This document shows, in pieces, positions 1-7,108 of a DNA stretch of 12,372 bases. The stretch's first letter is position 1; every line of letters begins with the position of its first letter. Source of the stretch: Caryophanales bacterium UBA2298 (lineage in GTDB: Bacteria > Bacillota_I > Bacilli_A > Izemoplasmatales > Hujiaoplasmataceae); contig DDWA01000055.1 in assembly GCA_002345425.1 (NCBI GenBank), forward strand, positions 1-12,372, in the 5' to 3' direction. Under the pieces are notes generated by a model. It was not told the origin of the DNA. It saw nothing but the letters and a program-made list of their open reading frames with translations, and did not search any database. Both the position numbers and the translations under genes were made by a program.

Positions 1-1189
1 CAAAGAGAATATTTTGTAATTCTTGCATTGTTAAAACATCTTGATAGATATCAGAAAATTCATCGATGACTTCTTTATCGTCTTCAAGCATTTTATTGAT
101 ATTTGTATAGGTCATTTTGTATGTGCTATTGATAACTGATGGATAGATTTTATAGCTAATTACTTCACCTTTTTTCGTTATTTCCATTTCACATGTAAGT
201 GTCAATCGATCGACTTTGGGATTAAGAGAACAAATTCCGTTAGATAACGCTTTTGGCAACATTGGAATAACTGAGTCAGCTAAATAAACGCTTGTTCCTC
301 TGTTAAAAGCTGCTTTATCAAGAATCGAGTCTTCAGTGATGTAATAACTGACATCGGCAATATGGACTCCTAAAATATAATTATCTTGTTTTTTTTCAAT
401 TGATATAGCATCATCGATATCTTTTGTTGATTCAGAGTCAATTGTAAAGATTGTCTCTTTACGCAAATCTTTTCTTCCCAGTAATTCTTCGTCTTTTACT
501 TCTTGAGAAATATTTTTAGCAAAGTTTACTTCATCTGAAGTAAACTTATTTATGAGATTATATTTATGCACAACTTCAAGAATTTCAATTCCCTCATCAT
601 CGACATTACCGATGACTTCAAGCAATTCGCAGTCTTTAAAATATTTGTGCTTATAACCGATGATTTTGGCTTTTATAAGTTGATGATTTTTAACGCGCTT
701 TTGATCTTCCTTTACTAGTTTTAAAGCGATGTCATCTTGTAAATCTTTAGGAAATATTTGTCCGTTGTAATATTCACCAACAATAACTTGTAAACTTCTT
801 TCCAAAACTTTCTCAATTACACCTTCAATTTTTTCCTTGTTTTTGATATTAGTGATTTTAACAAGACATAGATCGTTATCCATCGCTGTGTTAATATTGT
901 TTCTGGCGATATAGATATCAGGCATGTCTAAATCTTCAACAATGATAAAACCATAACCTTGTGCTTTTAAATCTAGTCTTCCTTGAACTAAAACGGATTT
1001 GTCATCAGCAACATTATAGTGACCGGATTTATCTTTATAGATTTTATTTTCTTTAACTAATATATCTAATTGTTTAGTCAATTCTTGAAAATCTTTTTTT
1101 GAAGATAAATACAGTTTTGAAGCCATAGATTTTAAAGTCCTTTCTTTGTAAGGAGCTTTTTTTATTAAATTATAAATTGTCTTTTTCAT
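1..1189 (-). CDS. rnr: Ribonuclease R, N-terminal 396 codons (cut by left edge)
   Basis: 3'-to-5' exoribonuclease of the RNase II/R family, which degrades structured RNA and, with tmRNA/SmpB, faulty mRNAs in the cytoplasm. The visible 396 residues show a lysine-rich winged-helix-like N-terminus (about 1-60), then cold-shock-type OB regions (a clear one at about 65-115: VLVQGRLDLKAQGYGFI), then the start of the catalytic RNB domain from about 235. The RNB signature is clear: TIDSESTKDIDDAI at 249-262 carries the metal-binding aspartates. It is followed by HIADVSYYI (276-284) and TSVYLADSVIPMLPKALS (299-316). The ATG at 1189 is preceded by AAAGGAG. The rest of RNB and the S1 domain lie beyond base 1. 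It follows secG by 45 bases, as in the Bacillus secG-rnr-smpB arrangement, with a hairpin between the two that may lower expression of rnr. Confidence 0.95.
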   Translation of the reverse strand, partial: MKKTIYNLIKKAPYKERTLKSMASKLYLSSKKDFQELTKQLDILVKENKIYKDKSGHYNVADDKSVLVQGRLDLKAQGYGFIIVEDLDMPDIYIARNNINTAMDNDLCLVKITNIKNKEKIEGVIEKVLERSLQVIVGEYYNGQIFPKDLQDDIALKLVKEDQKRVKNHQLIKAKIIGYKHKYFKDCELLEVIGNVDDEGIEILEVVHKYNLINKFTSDEVNFAKNISQEVKDEELLGRKDLRKETIFTIDSESTKDIDDAISIEKKQDNYILGVHIADVSYYITEDSILDKAAFNRGTSVYLADSVIPMLPKALSNGICSLNPKVDRLTLTCEMEITKKGEVISYKIYPSVINSTYKMTYTNINKMLEDDKEVIDEFSDIYQDVLTMQELQNILF

Positions 1190-1210
1190 ATTTAAAACTC
1201 CTTTCTAAAG

Positions 1211-1236
1211 AAAAAAAGAACACATAATGTGTTCTT
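1211..1236 (-). terminator. Hairpin with T-tract overlapping the secG stop codon
   Basis: A perfect inverted repeat pairs 1216-1225 with 1227-1236 (AAGAACACAT and its complement). A realistic fold has 8-9 pairs with a small loop. On the minus strand it is followed by a run of seven T. The first two bases of the secG TAA complement (1235-1237) lie in the stem. It has the form of an intrinsic terminator after secG, but rnr starts only 22 bases beyond the T-tract, so it may act as an attenuator with read-through. Confidence 0.8.
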
Positions 1237-1459
1237 AAACAAAAACTAATGCTAAAACTGCAAAAACCGCAAAAACTATTGATACACCAGCAGTCATCCT
1301 TGACATGAACAACTCAGAACCTCTTTGCTTTTGGTTTTTGAATAAATCTGATTTTTCACCAGAAAATGTATTTTTAACATCATCTTTAGATTCTTGAACC
1401 ATTACTAAAGTGATTAATAATAATGATATTGCGAACAATACCCAATGTAACCAAGTCAT
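1235..1459 (-). CDS. secG: Preprotein translocase subunit SecG
   Basis: Small membrane subunit of the SecYEG protein-export channel, 74 residues, the usual length for Firmicute SecG. It has the family layout. The first helix (about 4-21) ends in the characteristic LVMVQESKDD. A polar loop rich in Lys, Ser and Gly follows (24-49). A second helix (about 54-73) runs to the C-terminus. The ATG at 1459 has a strong AAGGAGGG site seven bases upstream. It is probably transcribed from its own extended -10 promoter, placed just downstream of the eno terminator, and followed by rnr. Position between eno and rnr supports the call. Confidence 0.93.
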   Translation of the reverse strand: MTWLHWVLFAISLLLITLVMVQESKDDVKNTFSGEKSDLFKNQKQRGSELFMSRMTAGVSIVFAVFAVLALVFV

Positions 1460-1503
1460 AATCTACCCTCCTTGATATATATCTCATTATATTCAGCGTT
1501 ACT

Positions 1504-1511
1504 ATTATACC
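1504..1511 (-). promoter_or_regulatory. Extended -10 promoter for secG (rnr)
   Basis: On the minus strand the region reads TATGGTATAATAG: a consensus TATAAT at 1504-1509 preceded by TG-N, the extended -10 element. No good -35 hexamer lies at the right distance, because that stretch is the eno terminator stem. An extended -10 promoter can do without one. Transcription would start near 1497, about 38 bases before the secG start codon. Confidence 0.7.
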
Positions 1512-1513
1512 AT

Positions 1514-1544
1514 AAAAAAATGTTTTTGGAATACCCAAAAACAT
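1514..1544 (-). terminator. Intrinsic terminator after eno
   Basis: A perfect 10-bp stem pairs 1520-1529 with 1535-1544 (ATGTTTTTGG and complement) around a five-base loop. In the minus direction it is followed by seven T (complement of 1514-1520). It begins about ten bases past the eno stop codon and closes the gpmI-eno transcription unit. Confidence 0.88.
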
Positions 1545-1554
1545 CTTTTTTATG

Positions 1555-2844
1555 TTATCTAAGGTTATAGAACGAATCTAATCCTTTGTATTCAGCTACT
1601 TCATCCAATTCTTCTTCAATTCTTAACAATTGATTGTATTTAGCAATTCTATCTGTTCTTGACAATGAACCTGTTTTGATTTGACCAGCATTGGTAGCGA
1701 CAGCGATTTCTGCGATTGTTGTATCTTCAGTTTCACCTGAACGGTGTGATACTACTGCAGTATATCCAGCCCGTTTTGCCATTTCAATTGCATTGAATGT
1801 TTCTGTTAAAGTACCGATTTGATTTACTTTAATTAAAATTGAGTTAGCAATACCCAATTTAATACCTTTAGCTAGCTTTTCTGTATTAGTAACGAATAAA
1901 TCATCACCAACTAATTGAATTTTCTTACCTAAAGCTTTTGTAAGTTCTAACCAGCCATCCCAGTCGTTTTCATCTAGACCGTCTTCGATAGAAATTATTG
2001 GATATTTTTCAACTAATTGAGCGTAGAATTCAACCATTTGTTTTGAGTTAAGAGTTTTTCCTTCACCTTTTAGTTCATAAAGTTTAGTTTCTTTATTATA
2101 AAATTCTGAAGCCGCAACGTCCATTGCTAAAACAATGTCTTTTCCAGGAACAAATCCAGCTTTTTCAATTGCTTCAAGGATAACTTTGATTCCATCTTCG
2201 TTTGATTTTAGATCTGGTGCGAAACCACCTTCATCACCAACTGATGTGTTGAATCCTTTACTTGAAAGAACTTTCTTTAAGTTATGGAATACTTCCGCAC
2301 CCATTCTTAAAGCTTCTCTAAAGCTTTCAGCGCCAACTGGCATAATCATAAATTCTTGGAAGTCAACGTTATTATCTGCGTGTGATCCGCCGTTGATGAT
2401 ATTCATCATTGGCGTCGGTAATTGTTTAGCGTTGAAACCACCTAAATATAAATAAAGTGGTAAACCAACAAAGTCAGCCGCCGCTTTAGCAACTGCCATA
2501 GATACACCTAAAATAGCGTTAGCTCCTAATTTAGATTTGTTTTTAGTTCCATCAAGTTCTAACATGATGTTGTCAATTGAAGTTTGGAAAGTCACATCAT
2601 AACCGACTAAGTTAGGTGCGATAACTTCATTAACATTTCTTACAGCTTGTAAAACGCCTTTTCCGAGGTATCTTGCTTTATCTCCGTCTCTTAATTCAAT
2701 TGCTTCGTGTTCGCCTGTAGAAGCTCCACTTGGAACGATTGCGCGACCAAAAGCACCTGAATCTGTAAAAACTTCTACCTCTACAGTTGGATTACCTCTT
2801 GAGTCCAATACTTCTCTTGCAAAAATGTTACTAATATTTGGCAT
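1555..2844 (-). CDS. eno: Enolase
   Basis: Converts 2-phosphoglycerate to phosphoenolpyruvate in lower glycolysis; cytoplasmic, often also RNA-degradosome or surface associated. The 429 residues match the bacterial family length. The active-site loop is SGASTGEHEAIELRDGD (39-55). The substrate-binding histidine lies in GGSHADNN (H155). The catalytic acid/base pair is E205 (GDEGGF) and K339 (LIKVNQ). Mg2+ ligands are D242, E287 (SIEDGLDE) and D314 (GDDLFVTN). The signature SHRSGETEDT sits at 366-375. All key residues are intact. The ATG at 2844 has AAAGGAGATGG upstream. The gene lies 31 bases after the unknown membrane protein and shares a unit with gpmI, the preceding enzyme of the pathway. 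Confidence 0.98.
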   Translation of the reverse strand: MPNISNIFAREVLDSRGNPTVEVEVFTDSGAFGRAIVPSGASTGEHEAIELRDGDKARYLGKGVLQAVRNVNEVIAPNLVGYDVTFQTSIDNIMLELDGTKNKSKLGANAILGVSMAVAKAAADFVGLPLYLYLGGFNAKQLPTPMMNIINGGSHADNNVDFQEFMIMPVGAESFREALRMGAEVFHNLKKVLSSKGFNTSVGDEGGFAPDLKSNEDGIKVILEAIEKAGFVPGKDIVLAMDVAASEFYNKETKLYELKGEGKTLNSKQMVEFYAQLVEKYPIISIEDGLDENDWDGWLELTKALGKKIQLVGDDLFVTNTEKLAKGIKLGIANSILIKVNQIGTLTETFNAIEMAKRAGYTAVVSHRSGETEDTTIAEIAVATNAGQIKTGSLSRTDRIAKYNQLLRIEEELDEVAEYKGLDSFYNLR

Positions 2845-2875
2845 TTAAACCATCTCCTTTTTATCTATTTTCTAT

Positions 2876-3340
2876 TTAATAAGTTTCTTTAACTCCTAAA
2901 TAAGTACCAATTCCAAAAATGAATACTGTTAACCATAAGTTGATATTAAATTGTGTAAACAAACTAACAAAGAAATTTTGCATAACTACCCAGTAAAGTC
3001 TTAAATCAAAGACTAGTTCCGGAGAATTATTCTCTAAAACAATTCTGAAGATAAATGGCAAGAAAAAGATAATCATAGCTTGCATAACTAAGAAAATTCC
3101 CGTTATAACAATATAAACTATGTGAGGAAACTCATATTGCTTCCTAACCATTTTTCCAACTTGCATGCTGCTTAAGAAAAACAAAATCCCCGCAAATGAT
3201 ATTCTGATATAAGTGCTAATATAATAATCAATAAATCCCAATAAGACTCCCAAAAGCAAAGATAAAACTCCGCCATAAAGGATTACAAAGAAAAAATCTT
3301 TAATCTTAAGGTATTTTAAACTAGTATCAAATCTATTCAA
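2876..3340 (-). CDS. Unknown four-helix membrane protein between gpmI and eno
   Basis: I do not recognise this 154-residue protein. It has a short basic N-terminus and about four hydrophobic segments (roughly 15-38, 45-62, 74-103 and 124-150), with a basic loop near 63-70 (KMVRKQYEF) that probably faces the cytoplasm. There is no enzyme motif or signal peptide cleavage site. The start is TTG at 3340, overlapping the end of gpmI by eight bases. It is supported by GGAG at 3350-3353 with nine bases of spacing, and no upstream ATG is available. The overlap with gpmI suggests translational coupling, so the protein is made with the glycolytic enzymes. Function unknown. It is certainly expressed in frame, because eno follows closely in the same unit. 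Confidence 0.8.
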   Translation of the reverse strand: MNRFDTSLKYLKIKDFFFVILYGGVLSLLLGVLLGFIDYYISTYIRISFAGILFFLSSMQVGKMVRKQYEFPHIVYIVITGIFLVMQAMIIFFLPFIFRIVLENNSPELVFDLRLYWVVMQNFFVSLFTQFNINLWLTVFIFGIGTYLGVKETY

Positions 3341-4847
3341 TGATCGGTACTCCAGTCATTTTCTTTGGTTGTTTAAGTTTCAATAATTTTAACATTGTCG
3401 GAGCAATGTCTCCTAAGCTACCGCTTTCTCTTAGTTTTACTGATTGATCAGTAACTAAAAACGGAACTAAGTTAGTGGTGTGAGCTGTAAATATTGAACC
3501 ATCTTCAGCAATCATCTTTTCACAATTTCCATGATCAGCAGTAATAAGTGCTATACCGCCTACTTCAGCAATTTTCTCTACTACTTTTCCAACACATTCA
3601 TCAACCGCTTCAACCGCTTTAACAGCAGCTGGTATAACTCCGGTATGTCCAACCATATCACCATTTGCGAAATTCAATATCACAACATCGTGAACTCTTG
3701 AATCTAATTCTTTAAGCACCGCTTCAGTTATTTCGTAAGCGCTCATTTCTGGTTTTAGGTCGTAAGTTGGTACTTTAGGTGAAGGAATCAATACTCTTTT
3801 TGCATTTTTTATCGATTTATCAACGCCACCATCAAAGAAGAAAGTCACATGAGCGTATTTTTCAGTTTCAGCTATCCTTAATTGATTTAGTCCTTTATCA
3901 GAGATATAATCCCCAAACATATCATTTAAATCATTTAATTCAAAGGCTACTTGTCCTGTGACAGAATCTGCGTATTTCATTGTGGAAATAAACATGATAT
4001 TTTTCGGTCCGCCTTCAGTGTTTAGATGTTCTAGTGCTTTTGGATTAGAATAAGCAGTAGAAATTTGAATAGCTCTATCCGGTCTAAAATTCATAAAAAT
4101 AATTGAATCGTTGTCTCTAATTAATCCCTTTTCGTCAACGACAAACGGTAAGACAAATTCATCGTTCACTCCCGCTTTATAAGATGATAGAACTCCTTCT
4201 CTTGCGGATTTGTAATGTTCAGCTTTTCCAAAAGTCATTGAATCGTAAGCTTTTTGAATTCGATCCCAGTTTTTATCACGATCCATCGCGTAATATCTAC
4301 CAGATACCGTCGCGATTTTACCGTAATTTATCTCTTTCATGTAATTTTCTAAATCATCAATAAAACCCACAGCTGATTGTGGCCCAACATCTCTTCCGTC
4401 AAGGAAAGCATGGATAAAGGTTTCTTCTACGCCGACATCTTTTGCAGTCTGCAACATTTCCTTAAAATGAAGAATATGAGAATGAACTCCACCGTCTGAT
4501 AATAAACCAAACAGGTGTAGTTTTGAATCGAATTTCATGGTATTTTTAAAAGCGGCTAAATAGGCATGATTTGTTTTGAACATTCTTTCTTTAGCGGCTT
4601 TGTTTACTCTTGTTAAAGATTGATAAACTACTCTACCAGCGCCTATATTCATGTGACCGACTTCCGAATTACCCATTTGACCTTCAGGTAAACCTACTGC
4701 TTCTCCTGAAGCTTCAAGAAGTGTATGAGGGTACTTTGCGAACAATTTATCTAAATTAGGCTTTTTTGCTAAACTATATGCGTTACCAGGGCCACTATCA
4801 GTCATCCCGATTCCGTCCATAATAATTAATACAACTGGCTTTTTCAT
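3333..4847 (-). CDS. gpmI: 2,3-bisphosphoglycerate-independent phosphoglycerate mutase
   Basis: Interconverts 3- and 2-phosphoglycerate, the step before enolase, using two Mn2+ ions and a phosphoserine intermediate (alkaline phosphatase superfamily). Length is 504 residues. Metal and catalytic residues are visible: D11 (IIMDGIG), catalytic S61 in QMGNSEVGHMNIGAGR, D150/R152/D153 in LDGRDVGPQSA, FMNFRPDRA (251-259), D397 and H401 in NGDMVGHTG, D438 and H439 in TADHGNCE, and H456 in TAHTTN. I chose ATG 4847 rather than the in-frame GTG at 4856, because that GTG is part of the AGAGGTG ribosome binding site. It ends in TAG, overlapping the next gene. It heads the gpmI-eno unit and is divergent from the GH13 gene. 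Confidence 0.97.
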   Translation of the reverse strand: MKKPVVLIIMDGIGMTDSGPGNAYSLAKKPNLDKLFAKYPHTLLEASGEAVGLPEGQMGNSEVGHMNIGAGRVVYQSLTRVNKAAKERMFKTNHAYLAAFKNTMKFDSKLHLFGLLSDGGVHSHILHFKEMLQTAKDVGVEETFIHAFLDGRDVGPQSAVGFIDDLENYMKEINYGKIATVSGRYYAMDRDKNWDRIQKAYDSMTFGKAEHYKSAREGVLSSYKAGVNDEFVLPFVVDEKGLIRDNDSIIFMNFRPDRAIQISTAYSNPKALEHLNTEGGPKNIMFISTMKYADSVTGQVAFELNDLNDMFGDYISDKGLNQLRIAETEKYAHVTFFFDGGVDKSIKNAKRVLIPSPKVPTYDLKPEMSAYEITEAVLKELDSRVHDVVILNFANGDMVGHTGVIPAAVKAVEAVDECVGKVVEKIAEVGGIALITADHGNCEKMIAEDGSIFTAHTTNLVPFLVTDQSVKLRESGSLGDIAPTMLKLLKLKQPKKMTGVPIIE

Positions 4848-4880
4848 TTTATTCACCTCTGTTAAATTTTAACCATATGT

Positions 4881-4909
4881 ATTATACTATATATTAGGTT
4901 TTTTTTAAA
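4881..4909 (-). promoter_or_regulatory. Promoter for gpmI
   Basis: On the minus strand a consensus -10 TATAAT lies at 4881-4886. Seventeen bases upstream is TTTAAA (4904-4909), matching the -35 consensus at four of six positions. Transcription would start near 4874, giving a leader of about 27 bases. The A-tract in the spacer may bend the DNA. Confidence 0.65.
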
Positions 4910-4952
4910 GTCATATGACTGAATTGTAAACACTTACATCTTTTAAAAAGAT
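4909..4952. promoter_or_regulatory. Cluster of three dyad-symmetric sites, one cre-like
   Basis: Three inverted repeats lie back to back between the two divergent promoters. The first is a perfect 12-bp palindrome, AGTCATATGACT (4909-4920). The second is TGTAAACACTTACA (4925-4938), which fits the CcpA catabolite-responsive consensus TGWAANCGNTNWCA except that the central CG is CA. The third is ATCTTTT-A-AAAAGAT (4938-4952). The cre-like site would be centred about 57 bases upstream of both inferred transcription starts, a position typical of activation rather than road-block repression. That a LacI-family regulator binds here is inference. Confidence 0.45.
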
Positions 4953-4969
4953 AAAACTAAAAACAAGTA

Positions 4970-4994
4970 TTTTGGTATAATAGAAGCGAGGTGA
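4970..4994 (+). promoter_or_regulatory. Extended -10 promoter and ribosome binding site of the GH13 gene
   Basis: TTTTGGTATAAT (4970-4981) contains TG-N-TATAAT, an extended -10 element, with no convincing -35 hexamer. The start would fall near 4988, where the GAGGTGA ribosome binding site begins. The leader is then only about 11 bases long, so the ribosome site sits at the very 5' end of the message. The same 12-base TTTTGGTATAAT recurs at 11795-11806 before the other plus-strand gene. Confidence 0.7.
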
Positions 4995-4998
4995 TAAT

Positions 4999-7074
4999 AT
5001 GCCATTATCGAAAATTGAAAAATTAAGAAATATTTTAATTCGCAAAATCGATCAAGGTAGGATTAATTACGCTATTCCAGACCTTTGGAATGCTTGGGAC
5101 TATCAAGGTGAAGAGATGCGTAAAATTCCTAGTCAAGAGTTATTGGTGAATCCGTATCGTTTTTATGCGAATGTTATCGACAAATATATTTTACCGAATA
5201 AAGAAAAAAATAAGAACTATTTAAAATCCTTATCGCAAATCAGTAAAAGAAAACTAAATAAAAGTGAAATCGGCGGAGATTGGGTGAGAAAATCAGTACT
5301 TTATTCGACGATGATTAGAGCAAGTTCCGCTTGGGATCACGATCGTTCTTTTTCCTTAGATATCGAAAATTTCGATGAACTGAAAGAAACTGGAACTTTC
5401 GTTAAAATGCTCGTGCTTCTTCCCCTTTTAAAGAAAATGGGAGTTGATACACTTTATCTTTTACCACTTTCAAGATTTTCTTTAAAGGATAAGAAGGGTG
5501 ATTTAGGCTCTCCTTACGGTGTCGCTAATTTCTTTGATTTAGATCCTAATCTTAAAGACCCGATGACTGGTAAGGCTATGAGTCTTGAAGAGGAATTTCA
5601 AGCATTAGTCGAAGCTTGTCATATGCTAGATATGAGAGTCATAATCGATATTATACCGAGGACTAACGCAGTTGAAAATGATTTAATTATAGACCATCCC
5701 GACTGGTTTTATTGGATTAAAGCCGACGAGGCACATAGTTTTAGAGTGCCTTATGTAAAGGGATTGGAAAATACAATTGCGCCTGAACCTAAATATATGG
5801 ATCAAGTGTATGCTTGTGAAGATGTAAAGCGTCATATAAAAATGTTTCAATTTGACCCAAAAACTCAGAATAAAGAATTGTTTGAAAAGATTAAATTGAC
5901 TTCAAAGAATCTTCTAGAAGATATTGAGAAACATTTTAATTTAAAAATCGCACCTGCTTTTTCTGACCATATAAATGACGTTCAACCGCCTTGGACTGAC
6001 GTTACTTTCTTTAGAATGTTCATGGATCATCCTAAAGAAACGAGAAAATATCTTGACGACCCTAATACTCCGCCATACATTCTCTTTGATACAATCAAAG
6101 CTAATCTTTTCCCAGGTGATAAGCCTAACTCTGAATTATGGGATACTTTAAAAAACATTATTCCTTATTATCAAGAGACTTACGGAATTGATGGTGCGAG
6201 AATTGATATGGGACATGCTTTACCAAGAGAATTGTTGGCAATGATTATTAAAGAAGCTAGAATTGTTGATAAAGATTTTGCGTTTATCGCCGAAGAATTA
6301 AATCCAGATAATGCTAAAAAAGCAAAAGAGGCTGGTTATAATATCATAATCGGTAATGGTTTTTGGATGGAACCGAGAATTTGGGAAAAGAAATTACATA
6401 AATTTGTTTATGGAGCTAAAGATATAGCATTACCAATGTTTGCCTGTGCAGAAACTCATGATACAGCGAGAATCGCTGGAAGAGATGGTGGTAGAACTTT
6501 AGCGAGAATGACAACTATATTAAACATGTTATTACCTAATTTAGTACCTTTTATCAACAGTGGTCAAGAAGTATATGAGATTCAGCCAATGAATACTGGG
6601 ATCGATTGTACTAATGAAGATAAGTTCAAATTACCAGCAAATGATTTGTTCTATGGAAAACTGGCTTTATTTGATAAATATGCTATCCATTATTTAAATC
6701 ACGATCGTTGGGAACTTGCCGATCATCTAGATGGGATTAAAAACATCCGAAATATTTGGTTAAATCAAATCACTGATTTAAAAGCTTATGAACCAATATA
6801 TTTCAATGAGTTTGATTCACCGGCTATTGGAGTATCATATTTCAATCAAGAAAACGGCAGATGTTTATTGGTTGTAGCTAATTCAAATGTTTACAGTGAC
6901 ATTCAGTGCCATTCTGACATAAATAAATTGCGTGCTAGAGCGAAAAACTATAACAATTTTGGTAAATTACTCTATTCAAGTTATGAGTTCAGTAGAGACT
7001 ACCATGATTTTTCACCTGATGGAAAAGTTTATTTCCAATTAGGTGCTGGAGAAGTTAAAATTATTGAATTTTAA
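4999..7074 (+). CDS. GH13 glucanotransferase, probable maltosyltransferase
   Basis: Alpha-amylase superfamily enzyme of 691 residues without a signal peptide, so intracellular. All four GH13 regions are present. Region I is VIIDIIPRTN (D217). Region II is GIDGARIDMGH (nucleophile D403). Region III is FIAEEL (acid/base E432). Region IV is ETHDTAR (H487, D488). An insertion after region I carries HPDWFYWIK. An N-terminal region of about 130 residues precedes the barrel, and a beta-rich C-terminal domain follows (about 600-691). From memory, the N-terminal YAIPDLW, the IPRT form of region I, HPDWFYWIK, YGIDGARIDMGHALP and GQE-QPMN-G-D track the Thermotoga maritima maltosyltransferase, which moves maltosyl units between alpha-1,4-glucans. 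Plain alpha-amylase or a GlgE-like activity are alternatives. It stands alone, divergent from gpmI, possibly under carbon control. Confidence 0.85.
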   Translation: MPLSKIEKLRNILIRKIDQGRINYAIPDLWNAWDYQGEEMRKIPSQELLVNPYRFYANVIDKYILPNKEKNKNYLKSLSQISKRKLNKSEIGGDWVRKSVLYSTMIRASSAWDHDRSFSLDIENFDELKETGTFVKMLVLLPLLKKMGVDTLYLLPLSRFSLKDKKGDLGSPYGVANFFDLDPNLKDPMTGKAMSLEEEFQALVEACHMLDMRVIIDIIPRTNAVENDLIIDHPDWFYWIKADEAHSFRVPYVKGLENTIAPEPKYMDQVYACEDVKRHIKMFQFDPKTQNKELFEKIKLTSKNLLEDIEKHFNLKIAPAFSDHINDVQPPWTDVTFFRMFMDHPKETRKYLDDPNTPPYILFDTIKANLFPGDKPNSELWDTLKNIIPYYQETYGIDGARIDMGHALPRELLAMIIKEARIVDKDFAFIAEELNPDNAKKAKEAGYNIIIGNGFWMEPRIWEKKLHKFVYGAKDIALPMFACAETHDTARIAGRDGGRTLARMTTILNMLLPNLVPFINSGQEVYEIQPMNTGIDCTNEDKFKLPANDLFYGKLALFDKYAIHYLNHDRWELADHLDGIKNIRNIWLNQITDLKAYEPIYFNEFDSPAIGVSYFNQENGRCLLVVANSNVYSDIQCHSDINKLRARAKNYNNFGKLLYSSYEFSRDYHDFSPDGKVYFQLGAGEVKIIEF

Positions 7075-7080
7075 AGCAAA

Positions 7081-7108
7081 ACCGAGCAGGAAATCCTGCT
7101 CGGTTTTT
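7081..7108. terminator. Bidirectional terminator between convergent units
   Basis: A perfect 11-bp GC-rich stem pairs 7081-7091 with 7094-7104 (ACCGAGCAGGA and complement), realistically 10 pairs with a four-base loop. It is followed by five T on the plus strand (7104-7108) and by TTTT on the minus strand (7077-7080). It lies seven bases after the GH13 stop codon and abuts the TAA of the folT-like gene (7107-7109). It therefore ends both the plus-strand gene and the minus-strand operon arriving from the right. Confidence 0.92.

Noticed and set aside
2135..2455. Plus-strand open frame of 106 codons inside eno
   Set aside because: It is antisense to the conserved enolase coding region, has no ribosome site or family pattern, and is a shadow of that gene.
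3779..3961. Plus-strand open frame of 60 codons inside gpmI
   Set aside because: It is antisense to conserved gpmI sequence, with unnatural composition and no ribosome binding site.
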